From the NCBI RefSeq assembly GCF_031846325.1, contig NZ_JAVRHZ010000001.1, positions 620,001 through 684,000 of the forward strand: a stretch of 64,000 nucleotides of DNA, read 5' to 3'. The notes beneath the pieces are model-generated. The model had not been told where the DNA came from. It did no database searches and saw only the letters and a program-made list of their open reading frames with translations. Positions 8,600 to 17,025 of this stretch are shown one piece after another. The position numbers and the translations under genes are program-made. The DNA is from Patiriisocius_A hiemis. Its GTDB lineage: Bacteria > Bacteroidota > Bacteroidia > Flavobacteriales > Flavobacteriaceae. Numbering within the stretch: the stretch's first letter is position 1; the number at the start of each line of letters is the position of its first letter.

Positions 8600-9732
8600 T
8601 ATAATACTCCTTTTGTTGATGGTAAAATCATTTTTTCGGCATCTCTTTTTACAGCAGCTTTTACCGCTTTTGCAAAGGCTTTAAAAATAGCTTCTATTTT
8701 ATGGTGTTCGTTTTTACCCTCAGCTTTAATATTTAAGTTTGCCTTTGCTCCATCTGTAAAACTTTTAAAGAAGTGATAAAACATTTCAGTAGGCATTTTA
8801 CCAATCATTTCTCTTTTAAAATCTGCTTCCCAAACAAGCCAATTTCTACCGCCAAAGTCTATAGCTACCTGTGCTAAGCAATCGTCCATAGGCAAACAAA
8901 AGCCATATCGTTCAATCCCTAGTTTATTTCCTAATGCCTTTGAAAACACCTCGCCAAGTGCAATGGCAGTATCTTCTATAGTGTGGTGCTCATCTACTTC
9001 TAAATCACCTTTAACAACAACTTTTAAGTCCATTTGACCATGTCTGGCAATCTGGTCTAACATATGGTCAAAAAATGCAATACCAGTATCTATTTCACTT
9101 TTACCAGTACCATCTAGATTAAGTGATATGGAAATATCGGTTTCGTTTGTTTTTCTGGAAATGGTAGCAACTCTATCTTTAAGTTTTAAAAACTCATAAA
9201 TTTTTTGCCAATTGTTACTTTCTAAGGCAATGTAACTATCTAACTCATCACGCTTAACTGTAATTTCATTAGTACCTAGATTTGTTTCATCATTGATAAA
9301 AATACCCTTAGAACCTAAGTTTTTAGCCAATTCCATATCAGTAAGTCTATCCCCTATTACAAAAGAGTTCTTTAAATCGTATTCTTCAGAAAAGTATTTT
9401 GTTAATAAACCTGTGCCTGGTTTTCTGGTAGTAGCATTTTCATGCGGAAACGTTCTGTCCAAATAGATCTCATCAAACACAACACCTTCATTTTCGAAAG
9501 ATTTTAAAATAAAATTATGCACAGGCCAGAAGGTTTCTTCCGGAAAGACTTCGGTACCTAAACCATCCTGGTTAGTAATCATAACCAGCTCATAGTCTAG
9601 TTCTTTGGCTATTTTACCTAAATATGTAAATACTTTAGGATAAAATACCATTTTATCGAAAGCGTCTATCTGTTCGTCTGCTGTTTCTTTGATGATAGTT
9701 CCGTCTCTATCTATAAATAATACTTTTTTCAT
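8599..9732 (-). CDS. hisB: Bifunctional histidinol-phosphatase / imidazoleglycerol-phosphate dehydratase
   Basis: A 377-residue fusion. Residues 1 to about 165 are a HAD-type histidinol-phosphate phosphatase, with FIDRDGTI (nucleophile Asp near residue 8) and the later GDRLTDMELAKNLG. Residues about 185-377 are the IGP dehydratase, with FFDHMLDQIARHG and DEHHTIEDTAIALGE carrying the metal-binding histidines. The fused form carries steps 6 and 8 of the pathway, as in Escherichia coli and many Bacteroidota. It starts 1 base after the hisC stop. Confidence 0.96.
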   Translation of the reverse strand: MKKVLFIDRDGTIIKETADEQIDAFDKMVFYPKVFTYLGKIAKELDYELVMITNQDGLGTEVFPEETFWPVHNFILKSFENEGVVFDEIYLDRTFPHENATTRKPGTGLLTKYFSEEYDLKNSFVIGDRLTDMELAKNLGSKGIFINDETNLGTNEITVKRDELDSYIALESNNWQKIYEFLKLKDRVATISRKTNETDISISLNLDGTGKSEIDTGIAFFDHMLDQIARHGQMDLKVVVKGDLEVDEHHTIEDTAIALGEVFSKALGNKLGIERYGFCLPMDDCLAQVAIDFGGRNWLVWEADFKREMIGKMPTEMFYHFFKSFTDGAKANLNIKAEGKNEHHKIEAIFKAFAKAVKAAVKRDAEKMILPSTKGVL

Positions 9733-9733
9733 T

Positions 9734-10780
9734 TTATATATTTTGTAAAACTGAAATCAGTCTATTGGTTTCTTCTTTAGTTCCTACTGTTATGCGAAGT
9801 GTGTTCTCACAAAGTGGTTGTGTGCTTCTATTTCTTACTACGATTCCAGATTCAATTAATTGTGTGTATCTTTTAGTTGCATTATCTACTTTTACTAGTA
9901 AAAAATTAGCCTCTGAAGGATATATTTTTTGAACCCAATTAACTTGAAGTAATTCTTTAAATAAAAACTCTTTATTTACTTTTAATGAGTATATTTCATT
10001 ATTAATTTTATTATTATCATTTAGAACATTAAGCGCTCTTTCTTGTGTTAATTCGTTTACATTATAAGGTGGCTTTATTTTGTTTAAAACCTCAATAATT
10101 TTACTAGACGCAAAGCACATTCCTAACCTAATTCCTGCCATACCATAGGCTTTTGAAAAGGTTTGAGTAACTATCAAATTTTCATATTCTGAAAGACGCT
10201 GTATCCAACTTTCACTCCTTGCAAAATCTATATAGGCTTCATCGATAACAACAATTCCATTAAAATTATTTAATAATTCAGTAATGTTCTCTTCAGAAAA
10301 TATATTACCAGTTGGGTTATTTGGTGAACAAATAAACAATAGCTTAGAATTAATATCTTGTGTTTTAAGTATTTCATGAACATTAAGAGAAAAATCTTCA
10401 TTTAAAAACACTTCCCTATTTTCAACAGTATTAATGCCTGCTAGCACTTTATACATTCCATAGGTGGGTGGTAATGTAATTACATTATCCTTATTGGGTT
10501 CGCAGAAAGCTCGAAACAATAAATCCAAAACCTCATCACTCCCATTACCCAATAAAATTGAGTCAATTGAAAGGTTTTTTATTGCACTTATTTTTATTTT
10601 TAACTGTTTTTGCTGCGGGTCTGGGTATCTATTGATATCCGTATCAAAAGGATTTTCATTAGCGTCAAGAAAAATCATTTCTTTATCAAAATCAGTAAAC
10701 TCATCACGTGCCGAACTATATGGAGCTAAATTTTTAACATTCGCTCTTATTAATTTATCTAGATTAAAATTTTGCTTCAT
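9734..10780 (-). CDS. hisC: Histidinol-phosphate aminotransferase
   Basis: A 348-residue PLP-dependent class I/II aminotransferase. Visible features are NPTGNIF, VIDEAYIDFA (the Asp that contacts the PLP ring nitrogen) and TQTFSKAYGMAGIRLG with the Schiff-base Lys. The substrate assignment rests on its place in the his operon and on close similarity to HisC. The ATG overlaps the hisD stop by 1 base. Confidence 0.95.
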   Translation of the reverse strand: MKQNFNLDKLIRANVKNLAPYSSARDEFTDFDKEMIFLDANENPFDTDINRYPDPQQKQLKIKISAIKNLSIDSILLGNGSDEVLDLLFRAFCEPNKDNVITLPPTYGMYKVLAGINTVENREVFLNEDFSLNVHEILKTQDINSKLLFICSPNNPTGNIFSEENITELLNNFNGIVVIDEAYIDFARSESWIQRLSEYENLIVTQTFSKAYGMAGIRLGMCFASSKIIEVLNKIKPPYNVNELTQERALNVLNDNNKINNEIYSLKVNKEFLFKELLQVNWVQKIYPSEANFLLVKVDNATKRYTQLIESGIVVRNRSTQPLCENTLRITVGTKEETNRLISVLQNI

Positions 10781-12069
10781 TATTCTTTAATTAGTTCTTT
10801 TAATCTTAAGGAAACAGCGTTTTTATGTGCTTGTAAACCCTCTGCATCTGCCATCAACTCTATAGCATTTCCAATATTTTGTATTCCTTTTTTGGTGATC
10901 TTTTGAAATGTGATACTTTTTAAAAAACTATCTAAATTAACACCACTATACTGCTTTGCATAACCGTTTGTGGGTAATGTATGATTAGTTCCAGAAGCAT
11001 AATCTCCAGCACTTTCTGGCGTGTAATTCCCAATAAAAACAGAACCTGCATTTATAATATTTTCTACAAAAAAAGATTCGTCTTTTGCAACTACAATAAA
11101 GTGTTCTGGTGCATAATTATTGATTAGGTTTAATGCAATTTCTGAAGATTCCACTAAAATCATTTTAGAATTACTAATTGCTTTGCTAGCAACTTCCTTT
11201 CTTGGCAATAAAGCTAATTGCGCTTCTATTTCAATCGCTACAGCATCTAATACAGAGGCCTTAGTACTTACTAAAACAACTTGGCTGTCTGCACCATGTT
11301 CTGCCTGACTTAACAAATCTGATGAGACAAATGCAGGGTTTGCGGTTTCATCTGCAAAAACTAGAAGTTCACTTGGGCCTGCTGGCATATCTATAGCTAC
11401 GTTATATCTTGTAGATAATTGTTTTGCCACAGTTACAAACTGATTTCCAGGTCCAAAAATCTTATATACTTTAGGGATTGTTTCTGTACCAAAAGTCATA
11501 GCTGCTATAGCTTGTATTCCTCCAACCTTATACAATTTTGTGACTCCACATAGCTGGGCTGTGTATAGTATAGCTGGGTTTATTGAACCATCTTCTTGTG
11601 GTGGAGTACAAAGTACAATCTCTTTACAGCCTGCTAAGCTCGCAGGGATTGCAAGCATTAATATGGTAGAAAATAATGGTGCTGAACCTCCCGGTATATA
11701 AAGGCCAACTTTTTCTATTGGCCGCTTTTCTTGCCAGCATTTAACCCCTTCTTGTGTGTTTACTAAAACGGGTTTAGTTTCTTGTGCTTTATGAAACTTT
11801 GTGATATTTGCTTTGGCAAGTTGTATGGCTTCTTTTAATTCTGAAGTAATTAAGTTACTAGCATTATCAATTTCTTCTTTAGAAACTTCAAGATTCTCTA
11901 ACGTAACTCCATCAAAAAGGTTTGTATATTTTGCTAGTGCATAATTTCCTTTTTTTTGCACTTCAGAAAATACTTCATTTACAGTAGCTTCAATGTCATC
12001 TATAGTTTGGGTAGGACGCTGTAAGACTTCATCCCATAGTGTTATTGGTGGATTTGTAATTCTTTTCAT
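10780..12069 (-). CDS. hisD: Histidinol dehydrogenase
   Basis: A 429-residue zinc-dependent enzyme that oxidises histidinol to histidine in two NAD-dependent steps. Characteristic segments are PGGSAPLFSTILMLAIPA, GPGNQFVTVAKQL, DMPAGPSELLVFAD and the late NAPEHFIV-type segment seen here as NYAPEHFIVV. Its length is normal. It starts 10 bases after the hisG stop. Confidence 0.97.
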   Translation of the reverse strand: MKRITNPPITLWDEVLQRPTQTIDDIEATVNEVFSEVQKKGNYALAKYTNLFDGVTLENLEVSKEEIDNASNLITSELKEAIQLAKANITKFHKAQETKPVLVNTQEGVKCWQEKRPIEKVGLYIPGGSAPLFSTILMLAIPASLAGCKEIVLCTPPQEDGSINPAILYTAQLCGVTKLYKVGGIQAIAAMTFGTETIPKVYKIFGPGNQFVTVAKQLSTRYNVAIDMPAGPSELLVFADETANPAFVSSDLLSQAEHGADSQVVLVSTKASVLDAVAIEIEAQLALLPRKEVASKAISNSKMILVESSEIALNLINNYAPEHFIVVAKDESFFVENIINAGSVFIGNYTPESAGDYASGTNHTLPTNGYAKQYSGVNLDSFLKSITFQKITKKGIQNIGNAIELMADAEGLQAHKNAVSLRLKELIKE

Positions 12070-12079
12070 TTTATATTTT

Positions 12080-12937
12080 TTACAATACCATTTTTTCGAT
12101 TGGACAAACTAAAATACCTTCGGCCCCAGCATTTTTAAGCTGGTCTATTACTTCCCAAAATTCATCTTGATTTACCACAGAGTGCACACTACTCCAGTTA
12201 TCATCTGCTAGTGGTAGTATAGTAGGGCTTTTCATCCCTGGAAGAATACTAATTATCTCATCTAGCTTATTGTTAGGAGCGTTTAAAAGCACATATCTTG
12301 AAGCACGACCTTTAAGTACAGACTGAATTCTAAATTGAAGTTTATTTAAAATTGTAGCCGTTTCCTCTGAAATTCTTGGTGAAACAGCCAAAACCGCTTC
12401 ACTTTGCATCATCACTTCTACTTCTTTTAAATTATTCTTAAACAAGGTGCTACCACTACTCACAATATCGCAAATAGCATCCGCCAGACCAATATTCGGG
12501 GCAATTTCAACGCTTCCGTTAATTATGTGTAAATCTGCAGAGATACCACGTTCATCTAGATATTTTTGAGTAGTTACTGGATAGGAAGTTGCAATACGTT
12601 TTCCGTTTAAATCTTTAATGGAATCATATTCAAAAATCTTTGAAACCGCTAATGAGACTCTACATTTAGAAAACCCTAGCTTTTCAACTACTGCGATGTT
12701 TTCACCTTTTTCAAATAGTAAATTTTCTCCAATAATTGCACAATCTACAACACCATCTTTAAGGTATTGAGGGATATCTCCATTGCGCAAATAATATATC
12801 TCTAATGAGAAGTTCTTTGCCTGTGCTTTTAATTGGTCTCTACCATTATCTATGGATATTCCACAATCTTTAAGTAATGCCAGAGATTCGTCGTGAAGTC
12901 TGCCAGATTTTTGAACTGCAATTTTTAATTTTTTCAT
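12080..12937 (-). CDS. hisG: ATP phosphoribosyltransferase, long form
   Basis: A 285-residue enzyme for the committed step of histidine synthesis (ATP + PRPP). The start MKKLKIAVQKSGRL at 12937 fits the family; an in-frame ATG 13 codons further upstream would run back into the leader terminator region and is rejected. The C-terminal 75 residues (from about GMKSPTILPL) form the regulatory domain of long-form HisG, so the enzyme should be feedback-inhibited by histidine without a HisZ partner. It is the first structural gene of the operon, downstream of the leader peptide and attenuator. Confidence 0.96.
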   Translation of the reverse strand: MKKLKIAVQKSGRLHDESLALLKDCGISIDNGRDQLKAQAKNFSLEIYYLRNGDIPQYLKDGVVDCAIIGENLLFEKGENIAVVEKLGFSKCRVSLAVSKIFEYDSIKDLNGKRIATSYPVTTQKYLDERGISADLHIINGSVEIAPNIGLADAICDIVSSGSTLFKNNLKEVEVMMQSEAVLAVSPRISEETATILNKLQFRIQSVLKGRASRYVLLNAPNNKLDEIISILPGMKSPTILPLADDNWSSVHSVVNQDEFWEVIDQLKNAGAEGILVCPIEKMVL

Positions 12938-12977
12938 TCTATTTCTTTTAGATATAATTTTGATTTTTAGGTACAAA

Positions 12978-13008
12978 AAAACCCGTTTGAAATGCTCAAA
13001 CGGGTTTT
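12978..13008 (-). terminator. his operon attenuator terminator
   Basis: A 13-base perfect stem (AAAACCCGTTTGA and its complement) with a 5-base loop. On the minus strand it is followed at once by a run of T residues. It lies between the His-rich leader peptide (13038-13094) and hisG (12937), where a transcriptional attenuator is expected. A competing antiterminator fold could not be settled by eye. Confidence 0.85.
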
Positions 13009-13037
13009 GAATATTTTTAAATTACAAAAATACCATA

Positions 13038-13094
13038 CTACCTCGCGTGAGCGTGGAAAAAGATATGGTGGTGATGTAATGTGATGTATATCAT
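13038..13094 (-). CDS. hisL: his operon leader peptide, 18 aa
   Basis: A short open frame on the minus strand translating to MIYITLHHHHIFFHAHAR and then TAG. Six of 18 residues are His, including four in a row, which is far beyond chance in this AT-rich DNA. It ends 29 bases before the intrinsic terminator at 12978-13008 and precedes hisG in the same orientation. Known his operons in other bacteria use exactly this layout: ribosome stalling at His codons when charged His-tRNA is scarce prevents terminator formation. I infer the same mechanism here. I saw no Shine-Dalgarno and no perfect promoter upstream. Confidence 0.88.
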   Translation of the reverse strand: MIYITLHHHHIFFHAHAR

Positions 13095-13179
13095 AATAGA
13101 TTACAAAGAAAAGAATTTAATGTTTAAACCTTGTGAATAAAGATGTAAAATTAATGTTAAATTAACCCTTTAATTTTTA

Positions 13180-13187
13180 TAGATTTG
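13180..13187 (+). promoter_or_regulatory. Putative -7 promoter element for the OmpA-HhH-symporter operon
   Basis: TAGATTTG matches TAnnTTTG and lies 43 bases before the ATG at 13231. No exact TTG (-33) is found at the usual spacing, so only the -7 half is supported. Confidence 0.4.
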
Positions 13188-13230
13188 TTTAGTGTCGAAT
13201 TAATACTCAAAACAACCTTTAGTCCCCTGG

Positions 13231-14160
13231 ATGAAAAACTTCGGTCTAGCTTTAATCATATTTTTGGTATGGTCCTTTTTTGGATTATGGTTATACTCTT
13301 GGGTTTCTCCCAACACGCCTAATACTAGTATAAGCGAAGTGCTTCCAAAAGAGAAAACAAAACAAGTAGATACCCCTGTAATAAAAGACACCTTAACTAA
13401 GAAAGAAAATACTGAAGTAGCAGCTTTAAAAATTCTTAAAACAGATAGTACAATACTAGCAAGTTATACTTCTGGTATTATTATAAAAAAGAATAGTAAA
13501 GATGTTATAATAGATCCAACTATAGATTATCAATATAAAATTGCAAGTTACTTAACCCAACAACCCAATTTAAATATAGAAGTAAATGCGCTCTATAGTC
13601 CAACTGAAGATTTTGAAACTCCTAATTATGGGTTTCAAAGAGGAAATACAATAAAAGAGAAATTAATTAGTGTTGGTATACCTTCAGAAAAAATTATAAT
13701 TAAACCTGTTATTAAAGAATTTAAGTTTTCTCAAGAAGATACGTATAGTAATGGTATATCGTTTTCTTTCATTAAAGAAAGTGATGTGCTTAGAAGAGAA
13801 ATAGATACAGATATTACAATTAATAAAACCGTTTATCCAAAATTTTCAAATAACGGAATATTAATAAACAAAGATTTACAGGAGTTGCTTGTACATGTAA
13901 AAGATGTGTTAAGTAAAAATCCAAATACCAAGATTGAAATTATAGGTCATACTGATAACGTAGGCAATGGTATTGATAATTATAGGCTTGGACTAGAATA
14001 TGCTAGACAAGTAAGATGGTATCTGGTAAGTAAAGGCAAAATAGATGCAAAACAGATTAAAGCTTCATCTAAAGGCGAAGAAGAACCAATAGATACCAAT
14101 GCCTCAGAAAGAGGTAGAGTAACTAATAGACGAATTGAAGTACTATTTACTAATGAATAA
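13231..14160 (+). CDS. OmpA-family protein, membrane-anchored
   Basis: A 309-residue protein with one N-terminal hydrophobic segment (about residues 4-26, an uncleaved anchor or signal) and a C-terminal OmpA/Pal peptidoglycan-binding domain of about 115 residues. The domain shows IEIIGHTDNVGNG, YRLGLEYARQVRWYL and the end NRRIEVLF. A middle region (about 95-180) resembles a second, degenerate copy of the fold (LNIEVNALYSPTEDF..RGNTIKEKLISVGIPSEKIII). It is the first gene of a tight three-gene operon and probably tethers an envelope complex to the cell wall. Confidence 0.85.
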   Translation: MKNFGLALIIFLVWSFFGLWLYSWVSPNTPNTSISEVLPKEKTKQVDTPVIKDTLTKKENTEVAALKILKTDSTILASYTSGIIIKKNSKDVIIDPTIDYQYKIASYLTQQPNLNIEVNALYSPTEDFETPNYGFQRGNTIKEKLISVGIPSEKIIIKPVIKEFKFSQEDTYSNGISFSFIKESDVLRREIDTDITINKTVYPKFSNNGILINKDLQELLVHVKDVLSKNPNTKIEIIGHTDNVGNGIDNYRLGLEYARQVRWYLVSKGKIDAKQIKASSKGEEEPIDTNASERGRVTNRRIEVLFTNE

Positions 14161-14746
14161 TTTTACTGAATTTATAGCAGTCCTCCCTGACTATCTAGGC
14201 ATTTTCTTGCTTATGTTTAGCACTTTCCTTATTGGTTACTTTTCTGCATCCTACTTTAAAAAAACAAAAGAGCGTAAAATTATAAAACGTCTTAAGGAAG
14301 AAGTTAATAAGTTACAAGTTCGCCCAAGGAAGAATGAAAGAGCTATTAACGATATTGAAACTATTTTTACCGAAATAAAACCTAAAATTGTAGAGGTAGT
14401 AAAACAAACACAAGAAAATATAAACGAAGAGACTACCAAAGAAACAATTGCAGAAAAAAGAGTAAATAATTTTATTGAATACACAAAAGAAAAGCCTAAA
14501 CTTAATTTTGAAATCATAGGGCTAGCCAATGGTAAGAAAGATGATTTAACAAGAATTGAAGGAATTGGACCTTATGTACAACAAAGACTTAATGAAATTG
14601 GTCTCTTTAATTTTGAGCAAATAAGCAATTTACGCTCTACAGATATTGTTGTAATAACAGAGCTTATAGATTTCTTTCCAGAGAGAATTGAACGTGATAA
14701 CTGGGTAGAACAAGCTAAAAAACTAAAATTCCAACATTCTCGATAA
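14153..14746 (+). CDS. Membrane-anchored helix-hairpin-helix protein
   Basis: A 197-residue protein starting at the ATG at 14153, inside ATGAATAA, so it overlaps the OmpA gene stop by 8 bases and is probably translationally coupled. A start 18 bases upstream is possible but less likely. It has one N-terminal membrane helix (about residues 13-33), then a basic coiled-coil-like region with KERKIIKRLKEEVNKL. The C-terminal domain has DDLTRIEGIGPYVQQRLNEIGLFNFEQI, a helix-hairpin-helix fold as in COG3743-type proteins. Such domains often bind nucleic acid or proteins; the function here is unknown. Confidence 0.8.
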   Translation: MNNFTEFIAVLPDYLGIFLLMFSTFLIGYFSASYFKKTKERKIIKRLKEEVNKLQVRPRKNERAINDIETIFTEIKPKIVEVVKQTQENINEETTKETIAEKRVNNFIEYTKEKPKLNFEIIGLANGKKDDLTRIEGIGPYVQQRLNEIGLFNFEQISNLRSTDIVVITELIDFFPERIERDNWVEQAKKLKFQHSR

Positions 14747-16521
14747 TGACATTAGCAACACTAGACTGGGTATTAATTATTTCTTTTTTTGCTATTTTTC
14801 TAGTTATTGGTGTTGTTGTCTCCAAAAAAGCTGGAAAAAACACACAAGAATTCTTTTTGTCTGGCAGAAATATGCCATGGTGGTTGCTGGGTATTTCTAT
14901 GGTTGCTACTACTTTTTCTGCTGATACTCCCAATCTTGTTACCGATATAGTTAGACAAAATGGTATTTCTGGAAATTGGGTTTGGTGGACTTTTTTAATA
15001 ACTGGGATGCTAACTGTCTTTGTATATGCAAAACTTTGGCGACGCTCTAAAGTTCTTACCGATTTACAGTTTTACGAATTACGCTATAGTGGGAAAGAAG
15101 CTGCTTTTTTAAGAGGGTTTAGAGCCTTGTATTTAGGGGTTTTCTTTAATGTTATGATAATGGCATCCGTTTGTTTAGCTGCTATTAAAATTGGAGGAAT
15201 CCTATTTAATCTAGCACCCTGGGAATGTGTTTTATACGCTTCTATTATCACAGTAGCATATAGCTCTTTTGGTGGGTTACGCGGGGTTATTTTTACAGAT
15301 TTTATTCAGTTTATTATTGCAATGATAGGTTCTGTTTGGGCTGCTTACTATATAATTAATATGCCCGAAGTTGGAGGATTAGAGAATTTACTTACTCATG
15401 AAAACGTAGCCGATAAACTTAATTTTCTGCCTGACTTTAACGACACTAAGTCTTTACTTGTTTTATTAGTTATTCCTATTGCTGTACAATGGTGGAGTGT
15501 TTGGTATCCAGGAGCAGAACCAGGTGGAGGCGGGTATATTGCCCAACGTATGTTATCTGCAAAAGATGAAAAAAATGCAATTGGAGCTACCCTGCTCTTT
15601 AATGTTGCGCATTATGCATTACGTCCTTGGCCATGGATTTTAATTGCATTAGCATCATTAGTGTTATACCCTCAGCTATCAGACATTGGCGAAGAGTTTC
15701 CAAATGCGGTCTTAGGACATGATTTAGGATACCCTGCTATGCTTACTAATCTACCTGCTGGATTGTTAGGATTGGTAGTAGCCTCATTAATTGCTGCTTT
15801 TATGAGTACAATTTCTACACACTTAAACTGGGGCTCCTCTTATATTTCGTTAGACTTTTATAAACGATTTATGAAACCTGAAGCTTCAGAAAAAGAACTA
15901 GTAGCTGTTGGGAGAATTTCAACTTTAGTTTTAATGGCATTATCGGCTCTTTTAGCATTAGTGCTTAGTAGCGCTCTAAGTACGTTTGCTATCTTATTAC
16001 AAATTGGAGCTGGTACAGGACTCATTTTTATTTTACGATGGTTCTGGTGGCGCATAAACGCATACAGCGAGATAACAGGTATGATTGTATCCTTTGTTGT
16101 TGCTCTATTTTTCGAATTTACAGAGTTTGGAATAGAAGATTACGAAAAACTTATCATTGGAGTAGGAATTACAACTGTAAGCTGGATTCTTGTAACCTTA
16201 TTAACGCGTCCAACCAATAGTAAAACGTTAAGTTCATTCTATAATGCTGTAACTCCATATGGAAGTGGCTGGAAAAAATTTAAAACACACGCAGCTCAAA
16301 AAAACATCTCTCTAAAAAACACTACAGATGTTTTTACAATAGACTTCGCTTCTATGTTACTAGGAATTGTCTTTGTGTATTCTTCACTATTTGCAACAGG
16401 CTATGTTATCTATGGAAACCTAATGGGAGCTATAATACTTATTGGGATTGCTGCCATTTCAGCATTTAGTATTTTTAAACTTTGGAGGAAAAGAAACAGA
16501 AATAAACTTCCTCAATCATAA
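14746..16521 (+). CDS. Sodium:solute symporter (SSS family)
   Basis: A 591-residue membrane protein with about 13-15 hydrophobic helices. It carries SSS features: FFLSGRNMPWWLLGISMVATTFSADTPN near residues 35-63, SSFGGLRGVIFTDFIQFIIA near 170-190, and an AAFMSTISTHLNWGSSYI segment near 350-367 that contributes the Na+ site. Substrates for this family include sugars, proline and pantothenate; none can be named here. The ATG overlaps the stop of the preceding HhH gene by 1 base. Confidence 0.9.
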   Translation: MTLATLDWVLIISFFAIFLVIGVVVSKKAGKNTQEFFLSGRNMPWWLLGISMVATTFSADTPNLVTDIVRQNGISGNWVWWTFLITGMLTVFVYAKLWRRSKVLTDLQFYELRYSGKEAAFLRGFRALYLGVFFNVMIMASVCLAAIKIGGILFNLAPWECVLYASIITVAYSSFGGLRGVIFTDFIQFIIAMIGSVWAAYYIINMPEVGGLENLLTHENVADKLNFLPDFNDTKSLLVLLVIPIAVQWWSVWYPGAEPGGGGYIAQRMLSAKDEKNAIGATLLFNVAHYALRPWPWILIALASLVLYPQLSDIGEEFPNAVLGHDLGYPAMLTNLPAGLLGLVVASLIAAFMSTISTHLNWGSSYISLDFYKRFMKPEASEKELVAVGRISTLVLMALSALLALVLSSALSTFAILLQIGAGTGLIFILRWFWWRINAYSEITGMIVSFVVALFFEFTEFGIEDYEKLIIGVGITTVSWILVTLLTRPTNSKTLSSFYNAVTPYGSGWKKFKTHAAQKNISLKNTTDVFTIDFASMLLGIVFVYSSLFATGYVIYGNLMGAIILIGIAAISAFSIFKLWRKRNRNKLPQS

Positions 16522-16553
16522 AAAACTTTTTATATAATTTATCATTAAATATA

Positions 16554-16571
16554 TTTCTGCCTTCGCAGAAA
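16554..16571. terminator. Weak hairpin between convergent genes
   Basis: TTTCTGC and its complement GCAGAAA with the tetraloop CTTC, between the symporter stop and the stop of the convergent small gene. There is no clear T-run on either side, so its strength as a terminator is doubtful. Confidence 0.4.
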
Positions 16572-16576
16572 CTATA

Positions 16577-16912
16577 TTAAAACCCTAAATCTCTTTCAAT
16601 TTCTTCCATCTCCACTATGTCTCCTGCTTCTTGAAGTGTTGGCACTACTATCATTTCCATAGGTATATCATCTACACTTATAGCATCGCTTACTAAAACG
16701 AAAGATTGTTTTGTTTTCCTGTGTAGGTTAGAAACTTTTAAAAAGAATAATAATTCTTCAAGTGATAGGTTTTCATTTTCAGTTAAATCAATTACCACAT
16801 TCTGACCTTTAAACTTATTAGGAATCTGGTATTCTAAAAATGAAGCAAATTCTTTTAAATTACCTCTATCATCAGCTAGAATTACGTAAGAGTCTTTATT
16901 TTCTATTTTCAT
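16577..16912 (-). CDS. Small STAS-like hypothetical protein, 111 aa
   Basis: A soluble 111-residue protein with alternating beta strands and helices (YVILADDRGNL, NVVIDLTENENLSLEELLFFL, SFVLVSDAISVDDI, MIVVPTLQEAGDIVEMEEIERDLGF). The pattern resembles a STAS/anti-sigma-antagonist fold. Flavobacterial relatives are sometimes labelled 'ribonuclease Z'. That label is probably transferred from a neighbouring gene, since the metal-binding HxHxDH motif of RNase Z is absent. It lies downstream of pyrB in the same orientation, 113 bases away. Confidence 0.65.
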   Translation of the reverse strand: MKIENKDSYVILADDRGNLKEFASFLEYQIPNKFKGQNVVIDLTENENLSLEELLFFLKVSNLHRKTKQSFVLVSDAISVDDIPMEMIVVPTLQEAGDIVEMEEIERDLGF

Positions 16913-17025
16913 CTATATATACTATTTGAATAAGGGAGATGGAGTGCCCTAATTATTTATCTTGTGTGAGTTTGTAAGTTTTGTTACTGAAGATTTCATT
17001 TAAATTCTTGAAAGTAAATAGCTAT

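Noticed and set aside
13104..13111. TTTCTTTG (minus strand) as promoter of the his operon
   Set aside because: It has a mismatch in the key TA, lacks a -33 TTG, and would leave almost no leader before the His-rich peptide.
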